From Streptomonospora nanhaiensis (GTDB lineage: Bacteria; Actinomycetota; Actinomycetes; Streptosporangiales; Streptosporangiaceae), in assembly GCF_026642255.1 (NCBI RefSeq), contig NZ_CP113264.1:4588001-4652000 (forward strand): DNA of 64,000 bases. Reading direction: 5' to 3'. Under the pieces are notes generated by a model, which worked only from the letters and a program-made list of their open reading frames with translations, was not told where the DNA came from and ran no database searches. Below, piece after piece: positions 1 through 8,500 of the stretch; positions within the stretch are counted from its first letter, which is position 1, and the number at the start of each line of letters is the position of its first letter. The position numbers and the translations under genes are program-made.

Positions 1-98
1 GACAGCACGCCCGCGGCGCGGCGCACCCGCAGGGCGAGGGCCGCGACGACGGCGAGTCCGGCTGTGAACACACCGAACAGGACGGCGAGGACGATCAC
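1..98 (-). CDS. N-terminus of a small membrane protein (runs off the window)
   Basis: Only the first 32 codons are inside the window. They start at a GTG preceded by AAGGTGA, which is a good ribosome binding site. The peptide reads MIVLAVLFGVFTAG followed by more Ala/Val/Leu and then Arg-rich residues, so it looks like one N-terminal membrane helix with a basic cytoplasmic end. It lies downstream of pafBC on the same strand. In other actinomycetes small membrane proteins and tatA/tatC often occupy this place, but this N-terminus does not look like TatA. Function unknown. Confidence 0.55.
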   Translation of the reverse strand, partial: MIVLAVLFGVFTAGLAVVAALALRVRRAAGVL

Positions 99-158
99 GC
101 GTTCACCTTATCCCTTGCGGAGTGACCGCCACCCCTGCCCCCGGTGAACAGCTGGGCC

Positions 159-2213
159 TCACTCGGGCGACGAAGTGGTCTCGACCAATTTCCCACAGGA
201 TTGTTCTGTGCGGTAGTACTCCAACGCCCGCAGTGCTTCGGCGCGCGCCTCCTCGGCGAGCGCTCCGGGCGCCACCACGCGCCCCTCCGGCCCCAGCATC
301 AGCGCGAGGCGCACCACCCAGGCGGGGGCGGGCGTGCGCAGTGTGGCGCGGACCCCTCCCCCGGGGAGCTCGGTCACCGACTCGCACACGTAGTCCTCGG
401 TCACCCAGCCCGCCGTGGGCTCCAGGTCGAGGGTGACCTGGGCGTCGCGGTCCGAGCGCTGGAGCACCCCCGCGGACAGGTCGCGGCGGCCCACCCCCTC
501 GGGGACCTCGGCGGCGTAGGGCAGGACGGTGAGCTCCAGCACCCTGTCCAGGCGGAACAGGCGCACGTCCTCGCGCAGGTGGCAGTACCCCTCCAGGAAG
601 GGGTAGCCGTCCTGGACGACCAGGCCCATGGGGTCCACATCGCGTTCGGTGACCTGGTCCAGGTAGCCCGACAGGTAGCGCAGGTGCAGGCGCTGCCCGG
701 CCTCCAGGGCGTCGGCGCAGCGCCGCTGGGTCCGGGCGACCTGCTCGTCCCCCTCCACCCGTACCTGGACCGAGTCGGCCAGGGAGCCCAGGGCGGCCCC
801 GGCCGCGGTGCGCAGCTTCTCCCCGACCCGCTTGAGCGCACCGCCCTCCAGTCCCTCGGTCTCGGGGAGCGCCTCCAGCAGGGACAGGCCCACGACCAGG
901 CTGGCCGCCTCGTCGGCGGTGAGCCGGAGCGGCTGGGCGAGGGTGTCGGCGTTGGCGATGATGATCTCGCCGGTCTCCTTGGCCGCGTCGAGGTCGACGT
1001 CGATGAGGTCGCCGGGCGTGTAGCCGGGCAGCCCGCACATCCAGAGCAGGCTCAGGTCGGCGACGACCTGCTTCTCGCTGAGCCCGAAGTGCTGGGCGAC
1101 CTCCGGGACGCGCACGTCGCGGCCCAGGGCGTAGGGCACCAGCATGAGCAGCCGGCGCAGCTGGTCGGCCGAGCGGGGCCCGCGCGCGGGGGCGTCGGTC
1201 CCCCCGGCTCCGCCCGTGCCGACGGGCTCGGACGCGGCGGCTCCGGCCGACCCGGCCGTGGCCGCCAGGTGGGCCGCCATCGCCTCGCGGGCCCCGGCGG
1301 GCTCGACGATCTCGGCTCGCGAGCCGAACGAGGCGACGCGCCGCACGAGGGCGGGGGTGTCCGAGTAGGGATAGCTGAGGGTGTCCCAGCCGTTGCCCGA
1401 ACCGTCCCTCTCCCCGGGGACCACGCGCAGGGCGCGGCGGCGCAGGGCGTGCGCGGAGTCGGCGCGCACCCGCAGGAGGGCGGTGCGCTCGGGCTCGGCG
1501 GTCTGGCCCGCGACCACCGAGCGCAGGTCGACCCCCTCGGGGATGACCACGTCGGGGCCTCCCCGCAGGACGGTCACCTCTCCCCGGATGCGGCCCAGGC
1601 GGAACACCCGGCGCGCGTCGCGCAGCCGGTCGTGGCCGACCACGTACCAGTGGCCGCGCAGGTTGACGATGCCCCAGGGCTCGACCTCGCGGGTCTCGGA
1701 CTCGGCCTGCCCCGGCTTGCGGTAGTCGAAGGAGATGGGGCGCCGGTCCCGCACCGCCTGCCAGACGGGGCCGAAGGAGGGCTCGTCGGTGCGCATCGCG
1801 GGGGTGAGCCCGGGTGCGGCCTCGCTGTCCACGGGCACCCCCGCGGAGCGGAGCTTGAACAGGGCGTTGGCCGCCGCCTCGCCCAGGGAGGCGTGCCTCC
1901 AGGCGCGGGCGGCCAGGCCCAGGACGAGGGCCTCGTCGGGAAGGAGCTCGATCTCCGGCAGCTCGTAGTCGGAACGGGAGATGCGGTAGCCCTCCTCGCC
2001 GCTGACCGCGTCCCCGGTCCCGACCTGGATGGGGATGCCGCTGTCGCGCAGTTCGCGCTTGTCCCGCTCGAACATGCGCTTGAACGCCGACTCGGTGTCC
2101 GCCTCGGCGTAGCCGTGCACCGTCTGCCTGATCTCCTGGGCGGTCAGGTGGCGGCGTGTGGACAACAGACAGATGACCAGGTTCAGCTGTCGTTCCGTCT
2201 TCCTGCGAGACAT
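159..2213 (-). CDS. pafBC: Fused PafB-PafC WYL-domain transcriptional activator
   Basis: The 684-residue protein is two HTH-WYL proteins joined head to tail. The first half begins MSRRKTERQLNLV (winged helix, about 1-70) and has a WYL segment containing HWYVVGHDRLRDARRVFRL near 190-215. The second half restarts with a helix-turn-helix around 340-400 and a second WYL segment (YPFLEGYCHLREDVRLFRLDR) near 540. PafB and PafC are known in mycobacteria as the LexA/RecA-independent activator of the DNA-damage response and are encoded beside pafA; separate proteins are about 330 residues each, so this is the natural fusion. I chose the ATG at 2213 because AGAAGG lies about 9 bases upstream; an in-frame GTG at 2222 is the alternative. 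It is divergent from the DUF3866 gene. Confidence 0.9.
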   Translation of the reverse strand: MSRRKTERQLNLVICLLSTRRHLTAQEIRQTVHGYAEADTESAFKRMFERDKRELRDSGIPIQVGTGDAVSGEEGYRISRSDYELPEIELLPDEALVLGLAARAWRHASLGEAAANALFKLRSAGVPVDSEAAPGLTPAMRTDEPSFGPVWQAVRDRRPISFDYRKPGQAESETREVEPWGIVNLRGHWYVVGHDRLRDARRVFRLGRIRGEVTVLRGGPDVVIPEGVDLRSVVAGQTAEPERTALLRVRADSAHALRRRALRVVPGERDGSGNGWDTLSYPYSDTPALVRRVASFGSRAEIVEPAGAREAMAAHLAATAGSAGAAASEPVGTGGAGGTDAPARGPRSADQLRRLLMLVPYALGRDVRVPEVAQHFGLSEKQVVADLSLLWMCGLPGYTPGDLIDVDLDAAKETGEIIIANADTLAQPLRLTADEAASLVVGLSLLEALPETEGLEGGALKRVGEKLRTAAGAALGSLADSVQVRVEGDEQVARTQRRCADALEAGQRLHLRYLSGYLDQVTERDVDPMGLVVQDGYPFLEGYCHLREDVRLFRLDRVLELTVLPYAAEVPEGVGRRDLSAGVLQRSDRDAQVTLDLEPTAGWVTEDYVCESVTELPGGGVRATLRTPAPAWVVRLALMLGPEGRVVAPGALAEEARAEALRALEYYRTEQSCGKLVETTSSPE

Positions 2214-2315
2214 CGTCCGCACCCTTCTCGCCCGCGCATGGTGGATGGACCGGCCGGGGTGCGCTCTGGCGCGTCGTCCCTACTCCGGTTCAGCAACGAC
2301 GGTACCGTGCCTGGC

Positions 2316-3428
2316 ATGATCCGGTGGCGCCGTGGTGAAGTCCGTCAGCTCCTCCCGTCCTGGCCGGGGGTCGCCCTGGCCCTGGTGGCGGTGGACCCCG
2401 CCGACGAGGGGGACGGGGTCACGGAGGGGACAGGCACGGGCCCCGTGGCGACGTGCCGTGCGCTGGCCTACACCGACCTCGTCGGGGAGCCCGGGGTCGG
2501 GGACTCCGTGCTGCTCAACACCGGGGCCCTGGACCTGGGTCTGGGGACGGGCGGGTACGCGCTGGTCGTGGCTCTCCCGGACCGCCTCCCCGCCGACCGG
2601 GAGGGGCCCGGACACCTGGTGAAGGCCCGCTACACGCCGCTCCAGGCGACCGTGCTGGGCGCGGACGAGCAGGGGTCGCCCCACCACGGGGTGCTGCGGT
2701 CCGCCGACGGCGTGGACGGCATGCCCGTGGTGGTGGCCGACCTGCACTCGGCGCTGCCCGCGGTGGTCGCCGGGGTGCGCGCGGAACGGCCGGGGACGCG
2801 GATCGTCAACGTGATGCTGGACGGCGGGGCCCTGCCCGCCGCGTTCTCGCAGCTGGTGGGGGCACTGCGGGAGGAGGGCCTGGTCGAGGGGTGCGTGACC
2901 ACCGGGCAGGCCTTCGGGGGCGATCTGGAGGCGGTCACCGTGCACTCCGGGCTGCTGGCGGCCCGGCACGTGATGGGCGCGGAGGTGGCGGTGGTGTGCC
3001 AGGGGCCGGGGAACCTGGGCACCGGCACCCCGTGGGGGTTCTCGGGGGTCTCCTGCGGCGAGGCGGTCAACGCGGCGGCCGTGCTGGGCGGGCGCCCGGT
3101 GGCCGCGCTCCGGGTGAGCGAGGCCGACGAGCGCGAGCGGCACCGGGGGGTGTCGCACCACAGCATGACCGCGTACGGGCGCGTGGCGCTGGCCCGGGCG
3201 GACGTGGTGGTGCCGGTCCTGCCGGGGGTGTTCGGCGAGCGCGTGCGCGCCCAGGCCCGGCCGCTGGGTGAGCGGCACACCCTGGTCGAGGTCGGCGTCG
3301 ACGGCCTGGAGGAGGCTTTGGCGGCCCTGCCGGTGAAGGTGTCGACGATGGGCCGCGGGCTCGACGAGGACCGGGCGGCGTTCCTGAGCTCCGCCGCGGC
3401 GGGCCGCCACGCGGCGGCGCTGCTGTAG
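2316..3428 (+). CDS. DUF3866 family protein
   Basis: The 370-residue protein starts MIRWRRGEVRQLLP. It carries the features I associate with DUF3866, an actinobacterial family commonly found beside pafA/pafBC: an N-terminal beta-rich part (a GDSVLLNTGALDLGLGTGG stretch near 65-85) and a C-terminal Rossmann-like part with VVCQGPGNLGTGTPWGFSG and HHSMTAYGRV. Biochemical function is unknown. No convincing Shine-Dalgarno precedes the ATG, so translation may be leaderless or the start slightly different. It is transcribed away from pafBC across a gap of about 100 bases and has no plus-strand partner downstream. Confidence 0.8.
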   Translation: MIRWRRGEVRQLLPSWPGVALALVAVDPADEGDGVTEGTGTGPVATCRALAYTDLVGEPGVGDSVLLNTGALDLGLGTGGYALVVALPDRLPADREGPGHLVKARYTPLQATVLGADEQGSPHHGVLRSADGVDGMPVVVADLHSALPAVVAGVRAERPGTRIVNVMLDGGALPAAFSQLVGALREEGLVEGCVTTGQAFGGDLEAVTVHSGLLAARHVMGAEVAVVCQGPGNLGTGTPWGFSGVSCGEAVNAAAVLGGRPVAALRVSEADERERHRGVSHHSMTAYGRVALARADVVVPVLPGVFGERVRAQARPLGERHTLVEVGVDGLEEALAALPVKVSTMGRGLDEDRAAFLSSAAAGRHAAALL

Positions 3429-3747
3429 GGTCCGCCCGGGACCGTCCACAGCCCCTTCCCCCGCGCCCTCCGGTGGGGTTTCCTGGATACAGGGGGCCCA
3501 CGGCTCCGCCGGCCCGGTGCTGCCCGGGACCGCCCGTGCGCACACCCCTCGCGCCCGCCAGACCCGCCCGCACCGGCCCGGGACGGGACGGGGTGGGGAC
3601 GCCCCGTGTGCGCCCCGGCGCCTGCCGGACGCGGCGTTCCGCCCGTCCGCACCGGCCCTGCCGTTCCCGGTGCCCGGGCGCCTCCCGGCCCGCCGCGCCC
3701 CGTCCGGCGGCAGGGCCCCACGGCCCCGGGCCCCGGAGGCCCGGTTC
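3429..3747. other. Gene-free, very GC-rich spacer
   Basis: This convergent spacer lies between the DUF3866 stop and the formyltransferase stop. It is almost entirely C/G runs. Open frames through it are compositional (Pro/Arg/Ala/Gly only) and lack ribosome binding sites. I recognise no RNA, repeat or regulatory element in it. Confidence 0.5.
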
Positions 3748-4761
3748 TCAGGCGCTCTGGAGCGCGTCCGGGCTCGGCGCCTGCCCGGGCACCGGCACCC
3801 TGCGGGTGGAGGCGAGCATGTGCTCGGAGGGTGCGTCGAAATAGGCGCCCGGGCGGAACATGGACAGCGAGGTCGGCTCGGCCCGCACCCCCTCGTCGAC
3901 CCGCAGGGACTCGGGCACGAACACCGTTCCGTCCCCGCAGGTGATCCCCCACCTGCGCCCCTCCCCGACCGAGACCACCTGTCCGGGGTCCCCGCCCCGG
4001 GCCTCCCCGTGCAGCGCCCCCGCGCACAGGGTGATCCGCGCGCCGCCGAACATCGCGAACGCCCCCGGGTAGGGGGAGGCGAGCGCGCGCACCATCCGGT
4101 CCACGTCGCTCCCGGCGGCGGTGAGGTCGAGGTGGCCGTCGCTGGGCCGCCTGGTGGGCCACACCGACGCGTGTCCGCTCTGCGGCCGCCGCGGGGCCGA
4201 GCCCTCCAGGAGGTCGTCCAGGTGCCGGACCAGCAGCTCCGACTGGAGGTGGCCGACCCGTTCGTAGAGGCCGGTGGCGGTGGCGTCGGCCGGGACGTCG
4301 AACCAGCTCTGGTCGACGATGTCGCCGGTGCCGGGCTCGCGTTCGAGGTGGAAGAGGGTGACCGCGCTGGAGCGCATGGCGCGCAGGATGGTCCAGGGGA
4401 TGGGCGCGTACCCCCGCCCGACCGGGAGGGGCGAGGGGTGGAGCCCGACCGCGCCCAGCGCCAGCGGGTCCAGCACGTCCTCCTGGACCAGCTGCGACCA
4501 CCCGGCGACGACCATCAGGTCGACGCCGTGCGCGGCGAGGGCGTCCCGGACCTCGTCGGAGTTGATGTCCGGGACGCGCAGGTGCGTCAGGTCGTGGCGG
4601 CGAACGACGGACTCGTAGTCGAGGTACCCGCAGCGGTGGGCCAGCTCCCCCGAGTAGGACACCACCAGGGCGGGCGGGCGCCCCTGGGCGCAGAGCTCCT
4701 CCAGGGCCGCAACCCCGAGGCGTAGTCCTGACACGTAGCAGTAGCGCCTTCGGTCCGACAT
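3748..4761 (-). CDS. Formyltransferase-family protein (Fmt/sugar formyltransferase fold)
   Basis: 337 residues starting MSDRRRYCYVSGLRLG after GAGGGGGAGTG. The N-terminal half is a formyltransferase Rossmann domain: VDLMVVAGWSQL is followed by LHPSPLPVGRGYAPIPW, the 10-formyl-tetrahydrofolate signature region, and EPGTGDIVDQ. The Asn that sits two residues before the His in Fmt and PurN is Gly here (VGLHPS), so this is probably not a housekeeping methionyl-tRNA formyltransferase; members with this HPSPLPxGRG form are annotated as formyltransferases of unknown acceptor. The C-terminal domain (about 220-300) resembles the Fmt C-terminal fold. It follows the FKBP gene on the same strand but a strong hairpin separates the two. 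Confidence 0.7.
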   Translation of the reverse strand: MSDRRRYCYVSGLRLGVAALEELCAQGRPPALVVSYSGELAHRCGYLDYESVVRRHDLTHLRVPDINSDEVRDALAAHGVDLMVVAGWSQLVQEDVLDPLALGAVGLHPSPLPVGRGYAPIPWTILRAMRSSAVTLFHLEREPGTGDIVDQSWFDVPADATATGLYERVGHLQSELLVRHLDDLLEGSAPRRPQSGHASVWPTRRPSDGHLDLTAAGSDVDRMVRALASPYPGAFAMFGGARITLCAGALHGEARGGDPGQVVSVGEGRRWGITCGDGTVFVPESLRVDEGVRAEPTSLSMFRPGAYFDAPSEHMLASTRRVPVPGQAPSPDALQSA

Positions 4762-4919
4762 CACTCCCCCTCGCCTGTCCACGGATCCTCCGACTCTACG
4801 CACGGGGACCTCGTCCGGCCCGGGACCGCACCCACCGGGCGTGTCAGGCGCCGGCGCCGCGCAGGGGCCCGCCTGCCCCGGGGCCCGGACACGCCGGGGC
4901 GCGAACGGCCCCGGACACG

Positions 4920-4954
4920 CGACCGCCCCCGCGGGAGGCCGGCGGGGGCGGTCG
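4920..4954 (-). terminator. Hairpin terminator after the FKBP gene
   Basis: Perfect 13-bp inverted repeat (CGACCGCCCCCGC / GCGGGGGCGGTCG) with a 9-base loop, 21 bases past the FKBP stop codon. It has no U tract, as is usual for actinomycete terminators. Confidence 0.75.
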
Positions 4955-4975
4955 TACGCGTACGCGCGGAGGCGG

Positions 4976-6073
4976 CTACTCCCCGCCCTCGGCGGGGTCG
5001 GCCTCCTCCTCGGCGCCCTCCTCGGGGGCGGCTCCGCCTTCCTCCTCGGCGGGCGGCGGGTTCTTGTAGGACCCGAGCACGTCGACGACGAAGACGAGGG
5101 GACCGGCGGGAGCGCCCATGGTCTCCTCCTCCGTCGCGCCGTAGGCCATGTCGGCGGGAACGGACAGGAGCAGGCGGCTGCCGACCGGCTGGCCGACGAT
5201 GCCCTCGTCCCAGCCCTCGATGACGGCTCCCGCGCCGATGGTCGTGTCGAACGGGTCGCCGCCGCGGCTCCACGTGGAGTCGAAGGACGGGTGCTCGCCG
5301 TTGTCGTCGGCCTCCCAGCGCACGCCGGTGTACTGGACGATGACCTGCTCGCCCTCCTCCACCTCGTCGCCGGTGCCCTCGATGAGCGGGACGACCTCCA
5401 GGTCCTCGGGGGCCTCCGCGTCCTCCGGGAACTCGATGGTCGGCTCGCTGTGGCCCTCCTGGGTCACCACGGGCAGGCCGTCGCCGCCGTCGGTGCTCTG
5501 CTCCCCGGGCACGACCGAGCCCTTGTTGAAGCTGTTGACCAGGTCGATGACCAGGACGCTGGCGCCGGCCGGGGCGGCCTGTCCGGCCGCCTCCGCCTGG
5601 GCCTGCTCGTCCTCGGTGAGAGGGGGCATGACGTAGACGGCGCGGCTGCCGACGGGCTGGTTGACCAGCACCTCGCTGATCTGCTCCGGCATCTGCTCCA
5701 TGCGGATCAGGTCGGGGGCGCCGGTCTCGTAGCTGGACATGCCCTCGGCGAGCTCGCCTTCGCCGGGGCCGGTCCACTGGTACTGGACCACGTTGGCGAC
5801 GACCAGGTCGTCCGCGCGCACCAGCTCGTCCTCACCCGAGCCGGCGCTGACGATGCCCGAGATCTCCTCGTCCGGCGGGTCGGACTCGGGGAAGGCGACC
5901 TCCGGTTCCTCACCGACCTCGCCGGTGACGGTGGGCAGCCGTGGGTCGAGCTGGTCCCCGTTCATGCGCAGGAAGGCTGGCGTTCGCCATTCCTCTGGGA
6001 TGCTTCCGCAGCTTGAGACCGCCAGGGTGATGGCGGCCAGCGGCACCGCGAGGGCGGCGGCACGTCGGTGCAT
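4976..6073 (-). CDS. FKBP-type peptidyl-prolyl isomerase lipoprotein
   Basis: The 365-residue exported lipoprotein has signal peptide MHRRAAALAVPLAAITL and lipobox LAVSSC with the lipidated Cys at 22. The C-terminal FKBP domain (about 230-335) is clear: VIVQYTGVRWEADDNG, FDSTWSRGGDPFDTTIGAG, VIEGWDEGIVGQPVGSR, VPADMAYG. The 75-185 region is a second, degenerate FKBP-like domain (PVGSRAVYVMPP). The tail after 340 is Glu/Ala/Gly-rich and acidic. It would catalyse proline isomerisation at the outer membrane face. An FKBP gene at this position between pafA and pafBC is typical of actinomycete proteasome loci. GAGG precedes the ATG by about 10 bases. Confidence 0.9.
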   Translation of the reverse strand: MHRRAAALAVPLAAITLAVSSCGSIPEEWRTPAFLRMNGDQLDPRLPTVTGEVGEEPEVAFPESDPPDEEISGIVSAGSGEDELVRADDLVVANVVQYQWTGPGEGELAEGMSSYETGAPDLIRMEQMPEQISEVLVNQPVGSRAVYVMPPLTEDEQAQAEAAGQAAPAGASVLVIDLVNSFNKGSVVPGEQSTDGGDGLPVVTQEGHSEPTIEFPEDAEAPEDLEVVPLIEGTGDEVEEGEQVIVQYTGVRWEADDNGEHPSFDSTWSRGGDPFDTTIGAGAVIEGWDEGIVGQPVGSRLLLSVPADMAYGATEEETMGAPAGPLVFVVDVLGSYKNPPPAEEEGGAAPEEGAEEEADPAEGGE

Positions 6074-6166
6074 GAGTCACAACCTCTGATTTCCGGCTTG
6101 GGACAGGGTCACACTACCGAAAAGTAGGGCCGTAACCACCCCCGGGAGCGCACCGAACGCCAGAAC

Positions 6167-6201
6167 CCCGCCGCGGAGGGCTTTCGTCCTCCGGGCGGGG
6201 C
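6167..6201 (-). terminator. Hairpin terminator after pafA
   Basis: CCCCGCC-GGAGG pairs with CCTCC-GGCGGGG across loop GCTTTCGT, with a one-base asymmetry in the middle. It starts 24 bases past the pafA stop codon and lies ahead of the FKBP start, so the two genes can be separate transcripts. Confidence 0.7.
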
Positions 6202-6224
6202 CCTTGTCCGACTGCTGCGGAAGG

Positions 6225-7583
6225 TCACATTCCGGCGATGAGCTTCTCCACGCGCTCGTCGACCGACTTGAAGGGATCCTTGCAGAGCACGGTCCGCTGC
6301 GCCTGGTCGTTGAGCTTGAGGTGCACCCAGTCCACCGTGAAGTCGCGGCGCTGCTCCTGGGCACGGCGGATGAACTCCCCGCGCAGCCGGGCCCGCGTGG
6401 TCTGCGGGGGCACCGACTTGGCCTCGAAGATCTTCAGGTCGCCGACCACGCGGTCCATCTGGCCGCGCTTCTGCATGAGGTAGAAGAGTCCGCGGTCGCG
6501 GTGGATGTCGTGGTAGGTCAGGTCGAGCTGGGCCACGCGCGGCGACGACAGCGACAGGTCGTGCTTGTCCCTGTAGCGCTCCAGGAGCTGGTACTTGGCG
6601 ACCCAGTCGATCTCCCGGGCGACGGTGTCCAGGTTCTGGGTCTCGACCGCCTCCAGGGTGCGCTGCCACAGGTCCAGGATGCGCTTGCCGGTGGCGTCGG
6701 TGCCGTGCCGGTCGACGTAGCTCTGCACCTTGTCCAGGTACTCGCGCTGGATCTCCAGTGCGCTGGCCTCGCGGCCGTTGGCCAGCCGCACCTTGCGCCG
6801 GCCGGTCATGTCGTGGCTGACCTCGCGGATCGCCCGGATGGGGTTCTCCAGCGTGTAGTCGCGCATGACGACCCCGGCCTCGATCATGCGCAGGACGAGG
6901 TCGGTGGAGCCCAGTTTGAGGAGGGTGGTGGTCTCGCTCATGTTCGAGTCGCCGACGATGACGTGCAGGCGCCGGAAGCGCTCGGCGTCGGCGTGCGGCT
7001 CGTCGCGGGTGTTGATGATGGGGCGGGAGCGCGTGGTGGCGGAGGAGACGCCCTCCCAGATGTGCTCGGCCCGCTGGCTGACGCAGAAGAGGGCGCCCCG
7101 GGGGGTCTGGAGGACCTTGCCGGCGCCGCAGATGATCTGGCGGGTGACCAGGAAGGGGATGAGCACGTCGGCCAGGCGGCCGAACTCCCCGTGCCGTCCG
7201 ACGAGGTAGTTCTCGTGGCAGCCGTAGGAGTTGCCCGCCGAGTCGGTGTTGTTCTTGAACAGGTAGATGTCGCCGGCGATGCCCTCCTCGTGCAGGCGCT
7301 GCTCGGCGTCGACCTGCAGCCCCTCCAGGATGCGCTCGCCGGCCTTGTCGTGGGCCACCAGGTCCACGAGGCTGTCGCACTCGGGGGTGGCGTACTCGGG
7401 GTGGCTCCCCACGTCCAGGTACAGCCGGGCGCCGTTGCGCAGGAACACGTTGCTGCTGCGCCCCCAGGAGACCACCCTGCGGAAGAGGTACCGGGCGACC
7501 TCGTCGGGCGACAGCCTGCGCTGTCCCCGGAAGGTGCACGTGACCCCGTACTCGTTCTCCAGCCCGAAGATCCGTCGTTCCAC
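6225..7583 (-). CDS. pafA: Pup-protein ligase PafA
   Basis: 452 residues, the usual PafA length. The N-terminus MERRIFGLENEYGVT carries the nucleotide-binding Glu9, and the catalytic Asp57 lies in LYLDVGSHPEY. Other glutamine-synthetase-like signatures are KNNTDSAGNSYGCHENYL, RPIINTRDEPHAD and GDSNMSETTT, with the PafA C-terminal domain at about 400-452. PafA phosphorylates the C-terminal Glu of Pup and ligates it to substrate lysines. The start is GTG at 7583 with GTGAGG just upstream. Two tandem hairpins separate it from prcA, so it is probably not simply co-transcribed with the core-particle genes. Confidence 0.97.
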   Translation of the reverse strand: MERRIFGLENEYGVTCTFRGQRRLSPDEVARYLFRRVVSWGRSSNVFLRNGARLYLDVGSHPEYATPECDSLVDLVAHDKAGERILEGLQVDAEQRLHEEGIAGDIYLFKNNTDSAGNSYGCHENYLVGRHGEFGRLADVLIPFLVTRQIICGAGKVLQTPRGALFCVSQRAEHIWEGVSSATTRSRPIINTRDEPHADAERFRRLHVIVGDSNMSETTTLLKLGSTDLVLRMIEAGVVMRDYTLENPIRAIREVSHDMTGRRKVRLANGREASALEIQREYLDKVQSYVDRHGTDATGKRILDLWQRTLEAVETQNLDTVAREIDWVAKYQLLERYRDKHDLSLSSPRVAQLDLTYHDIHRDRGLFYLMQKRGQMDRVVGDLKIFEAKSVPPQTTRARLRGEFIRRAQEQRRDFTVDWVHLKLNDQAQRTVLCKDPFKSVDERVEKLIAGM

Positions 7584-7610
7584 GCGGCCTCACCAACTTC
7601 CCGTCACCGG

Positions 7611-7679
7611 GGTGCGGACGACGGGCCCTCGCCGTCCGCACCCGCCCGGCCGGTGCGGCGCCTCGGGCGCGCCGCACCG
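7611..7679 (-). terminator. Tandem hairpins between prcA and pafA
   Basis: Two perfect stems lie back to back: 7611-7642 (GGTGCGGACG / CGTCCGCACC) and 7651-7679 (CGGTGCGGCGC / GCGCCGCACCG, 7-base loop). The first follows the prcA stop by 16 bases. They form a double terminator or an attenuating structure that would limit read-through from prcBA into pafA. Confidence 0.65.
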
Positions 7680-7694
7680 TCGTCATCGTTCAGA

Positions 7695-8444
7695 TCACTC
7701 GTCGGCCTCGTCCTCGGTGCTGTCGCCGCCCGGGGCGGCAGCGCCTCCGGCCTTGCCCTCCTCGATGAGGGCGGTCAGGCGACGGCCTTGGATGCGGCGG
7801 AACTTGCGGTGCTGCCTGGAGCGCTCCAGGATCGCGACCTCCAGGTTGGAGGCCTCCAGCTCCCGCTCCTCGCCGTTCTCGCGCGCGAGGGCGCGGGTGG
7901 CCGCGTTGAGGGCGGCGCTGAGCGGGGCGTCGGCTGCGAAGCGGTCCTTGAGCTGGGTGGAGACGTGTTCGGACGATCCGCCCACGGCCACGAAGCCCTG
8001 TTCGTCGACGATGGAGCCGTCGAAGGTGATGCGGTAGATCTCGTCGTCGTCGGCGGTGTCCCCGACCTCGGCGACGACGATCTCCACCTCCCAGGGCTTG
8101 AGGCTCTCGCTGAAGACGGTTCCGAGGGTCTGGGCGTAGATGTTGGCGAGCTGGCGCCCGCTGACGTCGCGGCGGTCGTACTGGTACCCGCGCACGTCGG
8201 CGAACCGAACGCCCATCAGGCGCAGGTTCTCGAACTCGGGGTAGCGGCCGACGGCGGCGAAGCCGATGCGGTCGTAGAGCTCGCTGATCTTGTGCAGTGT
8301 GCGGGACATGTTGTCCGCCACCATGAGGATCCCGCCCTCGTACTGCAGGACGACGGCGCTGCGGCCGCGCGCGATGCCCTTGCGCGCGTAGTCCGCCTTG
8401 TCCTTCATCTGCTGTTCGGGGGCGACGTAGAACGGCATCGACAC
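7695..8444 (-). CDS. prcA: Proteasome alpha subunit
   Basis: 249 residues with the alpha-subunit N-terminus MSMPFYVAPEQQMKDKADYA, which lacks a catalytic Thr, then ARKGIARGRSAVVLQYEGGILMVADN and GRYPEFENLRLMGVRFADVRGY. The C-terminus is an acidic Gly/Ala/Glu tail as in Streptomyces PrcA. It forms the outer rings and gate of the 20S core and docks the Arc ATPase. The GTG at 8444 is favoured over the ATG at 8438 because AAGGA lies about 10 bases before it. It follows prcB by 56 bases. Confidence 0.97.
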   Translation of the reverse strand: MSMPFYVAPEQQMKDKADYARKGIARGRSAVVLQYEGGILMVADNMSRTLHKISELYDRIGFAAVGRYPEFENLRLMGVRFADVRGYQYDRRDVSGRQLANIYAQTLGTVFSESLKPWEVEIVVAEVGDTADDDEIYRITFDGSIVDEQGFVAVGGSSEHVSTQLKDRFAADAPLSAALNAATRALARENGEERELEASNLEVAILERSRQHRKFRRIQGRRLTALIEEGKAGGAAAPGGDSTEDEADE

Positions 8445-8500
8445 CGCGGATCGTTTCCTTACCTAGTCGGGAGAAGTCTGGGGTGGGGACGGCTGCCGGA

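Noticed and set aside
1..98. Possible tatA start at the left edge
   Set aside because: The N-terminal helix lacks the TatA pattern (short helix followed by FGxxKLP-type hinge) within the visible 32 residues.
103..1038. Long Arg/Gly/Pro-rich frames opposite or offset to real genes throughout the window (for example opposite pafBC, gcvP and the pyrophosphorylase)
   Set aside because: They are third-position GC shadows with biased composition, no starts with ribosome binding sites and no recognisable motifs.
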